Both the position numbers and the translations under genes were made by a program. This document shows positions 26,230 to 33,882 of a stretch of DNA of 59,147 nt, piece by piece. Source of the stretch: Ruminococcus sp. (GTDB lineage: Bacteria > Bacillota > Clostridia > Oscillospirales > Acutalibacteraceae); the NCBI GenBank assembly GCA_017473775.1, contig JAFUJH010000012.1, forward strand, positions 1 to 59,147, in the 5' to 3' direction. Each line of letters opens with the position of its first letter. Positions within the stretch are counted from its first letter, which is position 1. The notes below the pieces were generated by a model. That model had not been told where the DNA came from. It was given only the letters and a program-made list of their open reading frames with translations, and did no database searches.

Positions 26230-26895
26230 ATGAAAAAGTTTATTCCCGTTGTACTCACACTTTGTCTGGTATTTGCTCTTTGTGCTTGTAACACAGATGC
26301 AGATACAAACACCACCACAACTGCTGCAGGAACTGCAACAACAGCAACAGAAACCGTTGCTGATACAACTGTTGCAGAAACCGCAACTCAGGCTGATACC
26401 GAAGCTTCTGCTTTCACAGAAGATGATGCTCTTGAGTTGGTTAAGAATTCCTGTGAGTTATCCGCAGATGACCTGTACTACCAGTACAGAGGTATCTATG
26501 AGATTGACGGCACAAGCTACTATGCTGTTGACCTGAGAAAGAGTCTGGAGGACAGCACAACATATCTTTCATCTTACTTTGTAACTCTTGACGGCGCTGA
26601 AATCAAAGAGGGTTACATTACAGGTGAAGTTGCATCAATCAGCGACACAAAACCCACCATTGATGTTACTGAGGATAACGCAGTGAAGGTAGTAGAGGCT
26701 GCATACGATTTTGAAGACGGTTGCTTCCTTACATACAAAGGTGTTGAAGAAATCGACGGAGTAAAGTACTTTGCTGTTGATTTAAGAAAGAGCCTGGAGT
26801 CAAACACCACCTATCTTTCAAGTTTCTTTGTAACAGAAACAGGCACCATCGTAATGGGTTACTATGAGGGCGGCACAGCAGTTCTCGCAGAGTAA
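26230..26895 (+). CDS. Lipoprotein with two tandem domain repeats
   Basis: A 221-aa protein. A signal peptide ends in the lipobox FALCAC, followed by a Thr/Ala-rich linker (about 22-62). Two copies of a domain of about 75 residues follow; each has the order D-A-L/V, Y(x)YRG or YKGV, EIDG, Y-AVDLRKSLE and TTYLSS(Y/F)FVT. The repeats are close enough to be a recent internal duplication. The family is not recognised; extracytoplasmic binding of a wall or peptide ligand is a guess. The ATG at 26230 has TTGGAGGAA upstream. It converges on an XRE regulator across a shared terminator. Confidence 0.75.
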   Translation: MKKFIPVVLTLCLVFALCACNTDADTNTTTTAAGTATTATETVADTTVAETATQADTEASAFTEDDALELVKNSCELSADDLYYQYRGIYEIDGTSYYAVDLRKSLEDSTTYLSSYFVTLDGAEIKEGYITGEVASISDTKPTIDVTEDNAVKVVEAAYDFEDGCFLTYKGVEEIDGVKYFAVDLRKSLESNTTYLSSFFVTETGTIVMGYYEGGTAVLAE

Positions 26896-26922
26896 TACAG
26901 AATCAAAGTCATAAATAAAGAG

Positions 26923-26960
26923 AAAGACCTCGTTCCAAAAACGGAATGAGGTCTTTTTGT
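26923..26960. terminator. Terminator between convergent genes
   Basis: A 14-bp stem, AAAGACCTCGTTCC paired with GGAATGAGGTCTTT (one mismatch), then TTGT (26923-26936/26943-26956). Confidence 0.85.
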
Positions 26961-27098
26961 TTATTCTGTATCTTCAATATGCTCCATAATATCACACACA
27001 TCACACTTGAGGATTTTGCAGAAAATATCTATTGTGTGGGTGCTGACACTTTCGTTACGCTTGAGCCTTGTTATCTGTGCAGGGCTGATTTTAATCTT
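26961..27098 (-). pseudogene. 3' remnant of a YozG-like Cro/C1 HTH gene
   Basis: The minus-strand frame ending at the TAA at 26961 reads ISPAQITRLKRNESVST, then IDIFCKILKCDVCDIME. This matches the second half of small YozG-type XRE regulators (ISxxTxxxLxxNExVxxxxLxxICxxLxCDxxDIME). No start codon or first helix is present: the frame runs straight into the 3' end of the XRE gene at 27091 and hits a stop. It is probably the tail of a lost regulator gene. Confidence 0.6.
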
Positions 27099-27393
27099 CG
27101 TTGTTTAAAGCAAGCAATTCGGTTAATACCTTGTCAAGCAAAGGTAAATATTTTTCATTAATTCTGCTTATAGCATCAATCCGCATGGAGTCGCTTGAGC
27201 GTTCATCCCCAAAAAGTACATAATCTGCAGATAAGCCCAATAAATTGCATACTTTGATGAGCATTTTTACAGAGATTCCTGTTCTGCCTCTTTCGAGTTC
27301 AGCGAGGTAGGAAACACTTACATCTAACTTTTCTGCGAATTTCTCTCTGGTATATCCTTTATCTTCTCGTGCTTTTCTGATTCTTGTGTGCAT
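27091..27393 (-). CDS. XRE-family HTH transcriptional regulator
   Basis: A 100-aa protein. The HTH covers residues 3-60 (RIRKAREDKGYTREKFAEKL, VSVSYLAELERGRTG, LLGLSADYVLFGD), with a short helical tail that may dimerise. The ATG at 27393 has GAGGTGA 5 nt upstream. It is divergent from a membrane protein with an Ada-type metal-binding end; the gap carries a perfect long-range inverted repeat (27438-27484) and a GGTGAT/ATCACC pair, likely operators. It is directly followed by the remnant of another HTH gene, which suggests that this site accumulates regulator genes. Confidence 0.85.
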   Translation of the reverse strand: MHTRIRKAREDKGYTREKFAEKLDVSVSYLAELERGRTGISVKMLIKVCNLLGLSADYVLFGDERSSDSMRIDAISRINEKYLPLLDKVLTELLALNNED

Positions 27394-27398
27394 TACTA

Positions 27399-27484
27399 TC
27401 ACCTCTACATACAGTATGGGTGATAGTGACCAAAAATAACATCAACTAATATTGTATAAAATATATCTTGTAAAAGTTGATGTT
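27399..27484. promoter_or_regulatory. Operator-like inverted repeats upstream of the XRE gene
   Basis: The perfect 10-bp inverted repeat AACATCAACT (27438-27447) / AGTTGATGTT (27475-27484) has a 27-nt AT-rich centre. A second pair, ATCACC..GGTGAT, overlaps the XRE ribosome site (about 27399-27424). Confidence 0.5.
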
Positions 27485-27533
27485 GTGTGATATGATTAAT
27501 AAGGAAAAAGTGCAAATTATGTCGAAAATGTAC

Positions 27534-27562
27534 TTGAATAAATTATAGTTATGTGGTATAAT
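27534..27562 (+). promoter_or_regulatory. Promoter of the Ada-like membrane protein gene
   Basis: TTGAAT (27534-27539), a 17-nt spacer and TATAAT (27557-27562). Confidence 0.65.
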
Positions 27563-27588
27563 TTCACATAGATGAGAGGGGTTTGATT

Positions 27589-28110
27589 ATGAACGAAAAT
27601 TCAGTAAAAAGACCGCTTTATAAAAAGTGGTGGTTTTGGGTTGTTCTTGGTGTTATAAGCACTATATTTTTCGGTTTGATGGGGTCTTGCGGTGACACAG
27701 GTACTAACGATGATTATGAGACCTTCGGTGATAGTGTTATCGCTACAAGTTCCGATTTTGAGGATGTAACGGCTGAGCTTTCAACAACAGCAGAAACAAC
27801 AACAGAGCCCACAACAATTGTTGAAACAACAGTAGAGGTGACAGAGGCTCCGACTCAGGTAGTCGTGCCAGAAACTGAGATTTTAGACGAACAGGAAAAC
27901 GGAAATAATGGAGCAGTTCCTGTAATAGAAGAAATTCCTGTAGAAGATAACGGACAGGATTATGTTCTTAACAACAATACTATGAAGTTCCATTATCCGA
28001 GCTGTGCAAGTGCAAAGAAGATTAAAGCGGAGAACAGAGAGGATTATTACGGCACAAGGGAAGAACTGATTGACTGGGGTTATGACCCTTGCGGTAATTG
28101 CCATCCATAA
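27589..28110 (+). CDS. Membrane-anchored protein with Ada-type metal-binding C-terminus
   Basis: A 173-aa protein. A basic start (KRPLYKKWW) leads into one membrane helix (about 15-33). A long Thr/Glu-rich linker (about 45-110) follows. The C-terminal domain has YVLNNNTMKFHYPSCAS, then GYDPCGNCHP, the cysteine arrangement of the Ada metal-binding fold found in many secreted or nuclease-linked proteins of Firmicutes. The role is unknown; DNA or metal contact outside the membrane is possible. The ATG at 27589 has GAGAGGGG at 7 nt. Confidence 0.8.
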   Translation: MNENSVKRPLYKKWWFWVVLGVISTIFFGLMGSCGDTGTNDDYETFGDSVIATSSDFEDVTAELSTTAETTTEPTTIVETTVEVTEAPTQVVVPETEILDEQENGNNGAVPVIEEIPVEDNGQDYVLNNNTMKFHYPSCASAKKIKAENREDYYGTREELIDWGYDPCGNCHP

Positions 28111-28117
28111 ATATTGC

Positions 28118-28160
28118 AAAAACACAGGGAGCGGAATTTTTTGAAAAACCGCTCCCTTTC
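28118..28160 (+). terminator. Terminator, GGGAGCGG family copy 1
   Basis: Stem GGGAGCGG/CCGCTCCC (28127-28134/28149-28156) then TTTCTGTTT. The flanking ACACAGGGAGCGGAATT and the loop are repeated at 28544-28584, on the other side of the RAYT relic, and the stem recurs at 31003-31040. Confidence 0.8.
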
Positions 28161-28221
28161 TGTTTAATAAATTATGGTTGTATGGTATGATAGAGTTATC
28201 AATTATATCAGTGGTGATAAT

Positions 28222-28541
28222 ATGGACTTACCCAAAAGAAAATCTCCACGCTTAAATGAGTACGATTACAGCACCCCGGGATATTATTTCGTAACGGTTT
28301 GTACCCACAAAAAGGCTAAGATTTTATCCGATATCGTAGGCACATACTTGAGATGGTAGTGGGCTATATAAAAATGAACTCATCAAAGAAAATCCACACA
28401 GATGTTGCAAGCGGCAAGGTGTGGCAACGCTCCTTCCACGACCACATCATACGCGGTGAAAAGGATTATCTAAAAATCCGGCAATATATCCACACAAACC
28501 CTTTCTGCCGGAAGGATGATTGCTTTTATCTCGAATACTAA
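28222..28541 (+). pseudogene. Decayed REP-associated tyrosine transposase (RAYT, Y1_Tnp)
   Basis: The N-terminal part (28222-28359) reads PKRKSPRLNEYDYSTPGYYFVTVCTH, the hallmark start of RAYT/TnpA-REP proteins. The C-terminal part (from about 28347 to 28541, another frame) reads VVGYIKMNSSKKI, WQRSFHDHIIRGEKDY, IRQYIHTNP, the hallmark end. The middle, including the catalytic HxH motif, is deleted, and a frameshift separates the parts. RAYTs are domesticated relatives of IS200/IS605 transposases tied to REP palindromes. This copy cannot be active. It is bracketed by near-identical GGGAGCGG hairpins. Confidence 0.85.
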
Positions 28542-28543
28542 AC

Positions 28544-28584
28544 AAAAACACAGGGAGCGGAATTCTTCAAAAAAACCGCTCCCT
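28544..28584. repeat. GGGAGCGG hairpin, copy 2 (REP-like or terminator)
   Basis: The stem GGGAGCGG/CCGCTCCC (28553-28560/28576-28583) is in the same context as copy 1 but lacks a good T run on either side, so it is a poor terminator and looks more like a repeat. Confidence 0.7.
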
Positions 28585-28660
28585 GATAAGTGCAAGAGTA
28601 AGAGAAAGAATAGAATTAATTTTTTTATAAAAATCTCTTTTGTTTTTGCATATCAGCGTG

Positions 28661-29446
28661 TTAACTGAACATTTTTTCAACATTGGGGGATTCGGTGCCT
28701 GTGGGTACAGATACAAGTACAATGTTCATAAACTTACCCATAGCACGCAGATAGTAGGTGCTTTGGGTGGATGTGCCGCCTGTGTCTGTCCTGAACACTG
28801 CCTTCTGGTAGGTCTGACCGCTGAGCTTCACTGTGTATTTGCCGAGAAGTGTGGTGCCCTCTGTGTTCTTGAATGCACCCTCCAGCATTTCCATATATTC
28901 GTCGGTGGTCATCTGAACACTTGCAGTAACATGCATATTCTCGTAAGCAACGGATATGTTCACCCCTGTGTCAGGGTCGGTTGCCCACATATCGTACACA
29001 GCAGGAACTCTGTCTGCTGTAGTGGGGAAGGCATAGTCTGCAAGCTCCATAGTATCAACACCGATTTTCAGTGCAAGCTCCTCATCAGTTAGGAAGTTCC
29101 AATCCGCAGGCTTTGTAAATGTAAGTCCTGTGGTGGGGCTTTTGTAGGTGTCTTTGCTGATTGTACCACGGTACAGGTTTTTGTCATTGCTCTGTGCAGG
29201 CTGAGTTGAGTCTGCTTGTGTGCTCTGCTGAGTCAGAGCCTCGGTGGGCTGAGGGTCTGTTGCCTTATTGGTAGCAGGCTGAGTGGATGTTCCCTCCTGT
29301 GCAGAGCCTGTGGGGATTGACTCCTGTGCGTGAGTGTGTGAATGTGTATGTGCTGTGGTTTCCTGTTCACCTTGTGAAGTGGGGTCGCAGGCAGTGCAGG
29401 AAATAATAATTAATAATGTTAAGAGTAATGCAAATAGTTTTTTCAT
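28661..29446 (-). CDS. Lipoprotein, paralogue of the 33037-33642 product
   Basis: A 261-aa protein. The signal peptide has the lipobox ISCTAC; then comes a long Thr/Gln/Ser/His-rich linker (about 22-95). The C-terminal domain shows GTISKDTYKSPTTGLTF, PADWNFLTDEELA and VAYENMHV, and ends NVEKMFS. The same domain without the linker forms the lipoprotein at 33037-33642. The family is unrecognised; the FTKPxDW region faintly resembles PsbP-like or DUF domains. The ATG at 29446 has GGGAGG upstream; the longer frame to 29593 passes through the promoter. It is divergent from the purine permease. Confidence 0.75.
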   Translation of the reverse strand: MKKLFALLLTLLIIISCTACDPTSQGEQETTAHTHSHTHAQESIPTGSAQEGTSTQPATNKATDPQPTEALTQQSTQADSTQPAQSNDKNLYRGTISKDTYKSPTTGLTFTKPADWNFLTDEELALKIGVDTMELADYAFPTTADRVPAVYDMWATDPDTGVNISVAYENMHVTASVQMTTDEYMEMLEGAFKNTEGTTLLGKYTVKLSGQTYQKAVFRTDTGGTSTQSTYYLRAMGKFMNIVLVSVPTGTESPNVEKMFS

Positions 29447-29478
29447 GTAGTTACCTCCCTGAGGTTTTCTTTGATTAA

Positions 29479-29508
29479 AGTATAACATTATGCCTTGATT
29501 GCTGTCAA
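29479..29508 (-). promoter_or_regulatory. Promoter of the linker-type lipoprotein gene
   Basis: TTGACA (29503-29508), an 18-nt spacer and TATACT (29479-29484). This is the same hexamers and spacing as at 33671-33700. Confidence 0.65.
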
Positions 29509-29586
29509 TTACCATATACACCGCAGGTGTGGGTTTGTAAGGCAAAATACATAAATACAGAACAGATAATTTGAGCGGTGTTTCCG

Positions 29587-29615
29587 TAGACATTTGTAAA
29601 AATTTGTGGTATGAT
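29587..29615 (+). promoter_or_regulatory. Promoter of the purine permease gene
   Basis: TAGACA (29587-29592), a 17-nt spacer and TATGAT (29610-29615). The leader is about 25 nt, too short for a purine riboswitch. Confidence 0.5.
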
Positions 29616-29647
29616 TTTTCTACAAAATTTTTATGCAGGAGGAGCTT

Positions 29648-30988
29648 ATGGAAAAACTCTTCAAATTGAAAGCAAACGGCACCAATATCCGCACAGAAAT
29701 AATTGCGGGACTTACTACCTTCTTTGCAATGGCTTACATTATCTTTGTAATGCCAAATATGGTTGGTGACGGCACAAATGCAAATATGCCGTCCGTGGCG
29801 GTAATGACAGGTACTTGTCTTGCGGCAACTGTGGGCACATGGCTTGTGGGTATTCTGACAAACTACCCTCTGGCACAGACCCCCGGTGTAGGATTGGCGG
29901 CGGTGTTTACATACACCCTCTGCGGCAGTATGAAACTTTCCTACTCTGCGGCACTCAGTGCGGTGTTCATTGCAGGTACATTCTTTATTCTGCTGACAGT
30001 TACAGGTGCCAGAAAAGCCATTGTTGATGCAATACCGTTGTATCTTAAAAAAGCTATCTCCTCAGGTATCGGTCTTTTCATAGCGCTTTTGGGGCTTAAC
30101 AACGCAGGTCTGCTCACAAACGAAGCAGGCACAATTATCGGACTTGCCCGTATGTCTGAGCCTACAACTCTGCTGTCCCTGTTCGGTCTTATACTTACTA
30201 TCGTACTTGTTGTAAGAAAGGTTAAAGCAAGCCTTTTTATCTCTATTATTGTCACCTCTGTGGTAGGCTGTGTGGCACAGTTTGTGTTCGGTGCGGATAT
30301 GGGACTCACTGTTCCTGAGAGCTTTGTTCCCAAGCTTGACTTCAGCACCTTTGGTGTAGCGTTTACAGGTTTTCCTGAGCTGTTCTCCTCCTCTGTGCCT
30401 GCCCTTGTCTCTGTTATGATTACATTGGTTATGGTGGATATGTTTGATACTATCGGCACCCTTATCGGTGCGGCAGACAGAGCAGGGTATCTTGACGAAA
30501 ACGGCAACCTGCCCAAGGTAGAGCGTGCAATGCTCGCAGATGCTATCGCTACTGCCACAGGTGCAGTGCTTGGCACACCTACAGTTACAACCTGCGTGGA
30601 ATCCTCTGCAGGTATTGCAGTAGGCGGCAGAACAGGACTTGCCTCTATGGTAACAGGTCTGTGCTTCCTGATTTCAATGTTCTTCTCGCCTGTGCTGGGC
30701 TTTGTGCCCACAGGTGCTACAGCACCTATACTCATTGTAGTAGGTGTTATGATGTCAGGCTCTCTGAAGGATATTGACTGGGAGGATATCGAGGTAGCTC
30801 TGCCTTCCTTTGTTACAGTGCTTGGAATGCCTGTGTTCTATTCTATCACTGACGGTATCGCCTTCGGCTTTATCACATATTTCATCGTAAAACTTGCAAA
30901 GGGCAAGTTCAAAGAGATTCACCCCATTATGTATGTGGTTGTACTGCTGTTCATAGTAAAGTATGTAATCACAGCACTGGGATATTGA
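29648..30988 (+). CDS. NCS2/AzgA-type purine (adenine/guanine/hypoxanthine) permease
   Basis: A 446-aa polytopic membrane protein. The start LKANGTNIRTEIIAGLTTFFAMAYIIFV is typical of AzgA-like transporters. Further motifs are QTPGVGLAAVFTYTL (substrate-site region), ISSGIGLFIALLGL, MVDMFDTIGTLIG (family signature, about 265-277) and TTCVESSAGIAVGGRTGLAS. It imports nucleobases with protons. The ATG at 29648 has AGGAGG at 5 nt. The usual purine riboswitch is absent. Which base it prefers cannot be told. Confidence 0.92.
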   Translation: MEKLFKLKANGTNIRTEIIAGLTTFFAMAYIIFVMPNMVGDGTNANMPSVAVMTGTCLAATVGTWLVGILTNYPLAQTPGVGLAAVFTYTLCGSMKLSYSAALSAVFIAGTFFILLTVTGARKAIVDAIPLYLKKAISSGIGLFIALLGLNNAGLLTNEAGTIIGLARMSEPTTLLSLFGLILTIVLVVRKVKASLFISIIVTSVVGCVAQFVFGADMGLTVPESFVPKLDFSTFGVAFTGFPELFSSSVPALVSVMITLVMVDMFDTIGTLIGAADRAGYLDENGNLPKVERAMLADAIATATGAVLGTPTVTTCVESSAGIAVGGRTGLASMVTGLCFLISMFFSPVLGFVPTGATAPILIVVGVMMSGSLKDIDWEDIEVALPSFVTVLGMPVFYSITDGIAFGFITYFIVKLAKGKFKEIHPIMYVVVLLFIVKYVITALGY

Positions 30989-31002
30989 TATTCAGATATA
31001 AA

Positions 31003-31040
31003 AACAGGGAGCGGTTTGATTGCCGCTCCCGTTTACTTTT
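31003..31040 (+). terminator. Terminator of the permease, GGGAGCGG family copy 3
   Basis: Stem GGGAGCGG/CCGCTCCC (31007-31014/31023-31030) then GTTTACTTTT. The stem is identical to the two hairpins around the RAYT relic. Confidence 0.8.
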
Positions 31041-31143
31041 GTGTACGGATATAATAAAATTTTTACAGATTTTGCACCCAAATGAAAAATCCTCCTGTTA
31101 TTAAAGACAGAAGCGCTTCAAAGCGAAAGTGAGGTTAAAGGAA

Positions 31144-31683
31144 ATGGATAAGCTTGTGCATAAGCTGAAAAAGCACGACGAGAAAGCACTAATACAAATT
31201 ATGGATCAGTACACGCCCCTTGTAGCAACGATTGTTTCAAATGTTGCAAGGGGGAATATGAGCAAAGAGGATATTGAGGAAACCGTGTCGGATGTGTTTG
31301 TAACTCTCTGGAATAATTCAGAGAAAATTCAGGACGGAAAGTTGAAAGGCTATATCTGCAGTATTGCACGCACCCGTGCAATAAACAAGGCGAACTCCCT
31401 TGGCAATAAAGCTATACTGAACATTGACGACTACGACCCTCAGGACGATTTCTCCATTGAAGATGCAACGGATAAAAAAGATGTTGAACGGGAACTGAGA
31501 GAAGTAATCGGGGAAATTCCCGAGCCTGACAAAGAGATACTTATACGACACTACTACTTCTGCGAAACCGCGTCAAAAATATCGGAGAATATGAGCATCA
31601 ATATTGAAACCGTTAAGTCAAAGCTAAGACGCACAAGAGATAAATTAAAAAAGATACTTACAGAAAGGGGCTATACATTATGA
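31144..31683 (+). CDS. ECF-type RNA polymerase sigma factor
   Basis: A 179-aa sigma-70 family protein. Region 2 (about 10-80) contains DIEETVSDVFVTLWNN, and region 4 (about 115-170) contains EPDKEILIRHYYFCETASKISENM followed by a recognition helix ending KSKLRRTRDKLKK. It directs RNA polymerase to a small set of genes, probably including itself. The ATG at 31144 has GAGG and AAAGGA upstream; an in-frame GTG lies at 31129. The next gene overlaps it by 4 nt (ATGA) and encodes the likely anti-sigma factor. Confidence 0.9.
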   Translation: MDKLVHKLKKHDEKALIQIMDQYTPLVATIVSNVARGNMSKEDIEETVSDVFVTLWNNSEKIQDGKLKGYICSIARTRAINKANSLGNKAILNIDDYDPQDDFSIEDATDKKDVERELREVIGEIPEPDKEILIRHYYFCETASKISENMSINIETVKSKLRRTRDKLKKILTERGYTL

Positions 31684-32975
31684 AAACAACTCTGAGAGAA
31701 GTTTTTTGGAATATAGATGACAGCACATACAGCTGTGAGCATACAGATATCGACTGCGAAAAGGTCAAGGCGGATGTGTTGTCCAGAATCAAATCAGACA
31801 CTGCAAAGAAAGCCCGACCCAAAAAGCAGTTCAGAACCATACTGATTGCGGCGGTGCTGGTTGTGATTCTCGCTCTGGGAGCAACCGCTATCTATGCATC
31901 AGGCAGTATTGAGTATATCTTCAAGGAGTTCTTCGGCGGCAATATGAATTCAGCGGGGCTGTACGACTCAGGCAAGGTCAACATTACAAGCGGCGACGAG
32001 GAACTGAATATAAACCTTTTGGGTGTTACAGGTGACAGCAAGAAGATTTATGCCGCAATTGAAGTAACAAAAAAGGACGGCACTGCCTTTACTGATGAAG
32101 GCTATTCAAACGCTTATCACATTCTGGATAATCCCGAAGATTTCGGCTGTTACTTTGAATGTACTGATAAGGACGGAAACTCTCCCGAGAGGTGCAACGG
32201 CAAAGTGGAATACAGCCTCAGCGAGGACGGAAAGGTACTGAAACTGTGCGTTCTTGCTATGAACGGTGACGAAAATATGGACCTTAAAGACGGCACAATG
32301 TATCTTAGCCATAACCGCTTTGGCGCTGTAAAAATACTGGAGAAAATCGCCAAAAGAGTTGATATGGAGCTTGCAAATCAGATGGGTGCCGGTTACGGCT
32401 GGGATAAGGATAGTTCTGAGATTGATGAACTTATAGCGAAGGCAGAAGCATCTCTGGATGAACAGGGCATCACTGACTATACCACCTATACCACAAACGA
32501 CAATGAATTGTGCATTGTGCAGAGAAAGGTGTTTTCTCTTTCCTTTGAGATGAACTTTGAGCTCAGTTACGAAACAGACCGCAACATCACAAAGACCCTC
32601 ACTGCACAGGATGCACCCGATTACATCACAGAAGATGCAATTGAAGTGAAAATGGAGATCACGCCCTTCGGTGTGAATCTTTACGGCAAGTGTGACCCTG
32701 CTATCACATCTGCACGGCCTGATAAAAGCTACTGCTACAAGGTTATGGATTACAACTCAAGACCCAGAGTTGTACTTGAGGACGGCACAGTGTATTATCT
32801 TTATCAGGGAGGACTTGACACAGAAGGAGTAAAGGGCGACTACTACACAGAAGAAAAGGTGTTCAATCTGTCCACCAACAACGGACCTCCGCATTACGAG
32901 GCACAGGTAAACCTTATTAATCCTGAGGATGTAGTTGAGGTAGTCATCAACGGCAATACGATTTACACTAAGTAA
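31680..32975 (+). CDS. DUF4179-type membrane anti-sigma factor
   Basis: A 431-aa single-pass membrane protein. The cytoplasmic N-terminus (1-50) is followed by one helix at about 52-74 (FRTILIAAVLVVILALGATAIYA) and a large extracytoplasmic domain with ELNINLLGVTGDSKKIYAAIEV, typical of DUF4179 proteins paired with ECF sigma factors in Firmicutes. It should hold the sigma factor at the membrane until an outside signal arrives. Translational coupling with the sigma gene (ATGA) supports a fixed ratio. The signal is unknown. Confidence 0.85.
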   Translation: MKTTLREVFWNIDDSTYSCEHTDIDCEKVKADVLSRIKSDTAKKARPKKQFRTILIAAVLVVILALGATAIYASGSIEYIFKEFFGGNMNSAGLYDSGKVNITSGDEELNINLLGVTGDSKKIYAAIEVTKKDGTAFTDEGYSNAYHILDNPEDFGCYFECTDKDGNSPERCNGKVEYSLSEDGKVLKLCVLAMNGDENMDLKDGTMYLSHNRFGAVKILEKIAKRVDMELANQMGAGYGWDKDSSEIDELIAKAEASLDEQGITDYTTYTTNDNELCIVQRKVFSLSFEMNFELSYETDRNITKTLTAQDAPDYITEDAIEVKMEITPFGVNLYGKCDPAITSARPDKSYCYKVMDYNSRPRVVLEDGTVYYLYQGGLDTEGVKGDYYTEEKVFNLSTNNGPPHYEAQVNLINPEDVVEVVINGNTIYTK

Positions 32976-32993
32976 TCATAATTTCCTCCAAAC

Positions 32994-33025
32994 AAAAACT
33001 CCACCGATTATCGGTGGAGTTTTTC
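32994..33025. terminator. Bidirectional terminator between convergent genes
   Basis: Stem AAAAACTCCACCGA/TCGGTGGAGTTTTT (32994-33007/33011-33024), with a run of Ts on each exit strand. Confidence 0.88.
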
Positions 33026-33036
33026 GGTTGTTCGGT

Positions 33037-33642
33037 TTAACTGAACATTGCTTCAATATTTATACCGGTCACATCTGCGGTGTAGGCGGCGGTGATAACG
33101 GTCATATAGGTGTCAATGACACGGATGTAGTAGTCGGTTTTCATCAGTACGCCGTCTATCTCTACAGAGCAGGAGGTTTTAAGATAGTCCTGTCCGCTGA
33201 GCTTCACTACTATCGACTCATCTACTGTCATATTACCCATAGTCTGCAGGTACTCGGTCATAGCGTCCATATACTCAGCTTCTGTGACTGTTCCTCCCAT
33301 AGTGACGGTTAGGTTTTCGTAGCCTACTGTCAGGTTGAGTCCCGATGCGTCATCCATTACCATCATATCAACGAGGCTGGGATATTCCTCAAGGGAGGCG
33401 GCAAACTCCTTATCACTTATGGCTTCTTCAGAGATGCTCATTGCCTGAGCAAGCTCCTTGTCGCTTAAAAATCTCCAGTCATCAGGCTTTGTGAATTTGA
33501 GCCCTGTGTATTTGCTTGTGTAGGTGTTGCCCTTTATACTTCCTCTGGAAATTCCTGTTTCAGTGTCCTGTGTGTCCTGAGTACAGCAGGCAAGGCAGAG
33601 CATAATCACAATTGCCAGAAAAGCAGAAACCAATCTTTTCAT
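33037..33642 (-). CDS. Lipoprotein, short paralogue of the 28661-29446 product
   Basis: A 201-aa protein. The signal peptide with lipobox MLCLACC is followed directly by the domain GSIKGNTYTSKYTGLKF, PDDWRFLSDKELA, LTVGYENLTV and an end NIEAMFS. It matches the other lipoprotein domain by domain but lacks its Thr/His-rich linker. GAGGAGG precedes the ATG at 33642. The function is unknown. Confidence 0.75.
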   Translation of the reverse strand: MKRLVSAFLAIVIMLCLACCTQDTQDTETGISRGSIKGNTYTSKYTGLKFTKPDDWRFLSDKELAQAMSISEEAISDKEFAASLEEYPSLVDMMVMDDASGLNLTVGYENLTVTMGGTVTEAEYMDAMTEYLQTMGNMTVDESIVVKLSGQDYLKTSCSVEIDGVLMKTDYYIRVIDTYMTVITAAYTADVTGINIEAMFS

Positions 33643-33670
33643 ACATTACCTCCTCAAGGTTATATGTAAA

Positions 33671-33700
33671 AGTATATCATTCACAGGCAAGGTGTGTCAA
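33671..33700 (-). promoter_or_regulatory. Promoter of the short lipoprotein gene
   Basis: TTGACA (33695-33700), an 18-nt spacer and TATACT (33671-33676). Confidence 0.65.
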
Positions 33701-33802
33701 TCCGTGAGCAAGGCGGTGCTCAGAATATGTTGCAATATTTGTCGGTGGCTTCATATAATTTATAAACTTGGATTTTTACTTGAATTTAATGTAGAAAAAC
33801 TA

Positions 33803-33831
33803 TTGAAAAATGGAGAGAAAAGCCGTATAAT
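33803..33831 (+). promoter_or_regulatory. Promoter of the Fe-S scaffold / GGGtGRT operon
   Basis: TTGAAA (33803-33808), a 17-nt spacer and TATAAT (33826-33831), about 50 nt before the start codon. Confidence 0.65.
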
Positions 33832-33882
33832 ATCCCTGTATGAGTTATCTCAACTTTAATTTCAGAAAGGAGTAGCAACAAA

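Noticed and set aside
29520-29632. Purine riboswitch before the permease
   Set aside because: No aptamer motif is seen and the predicted leader is only about 25 nt.
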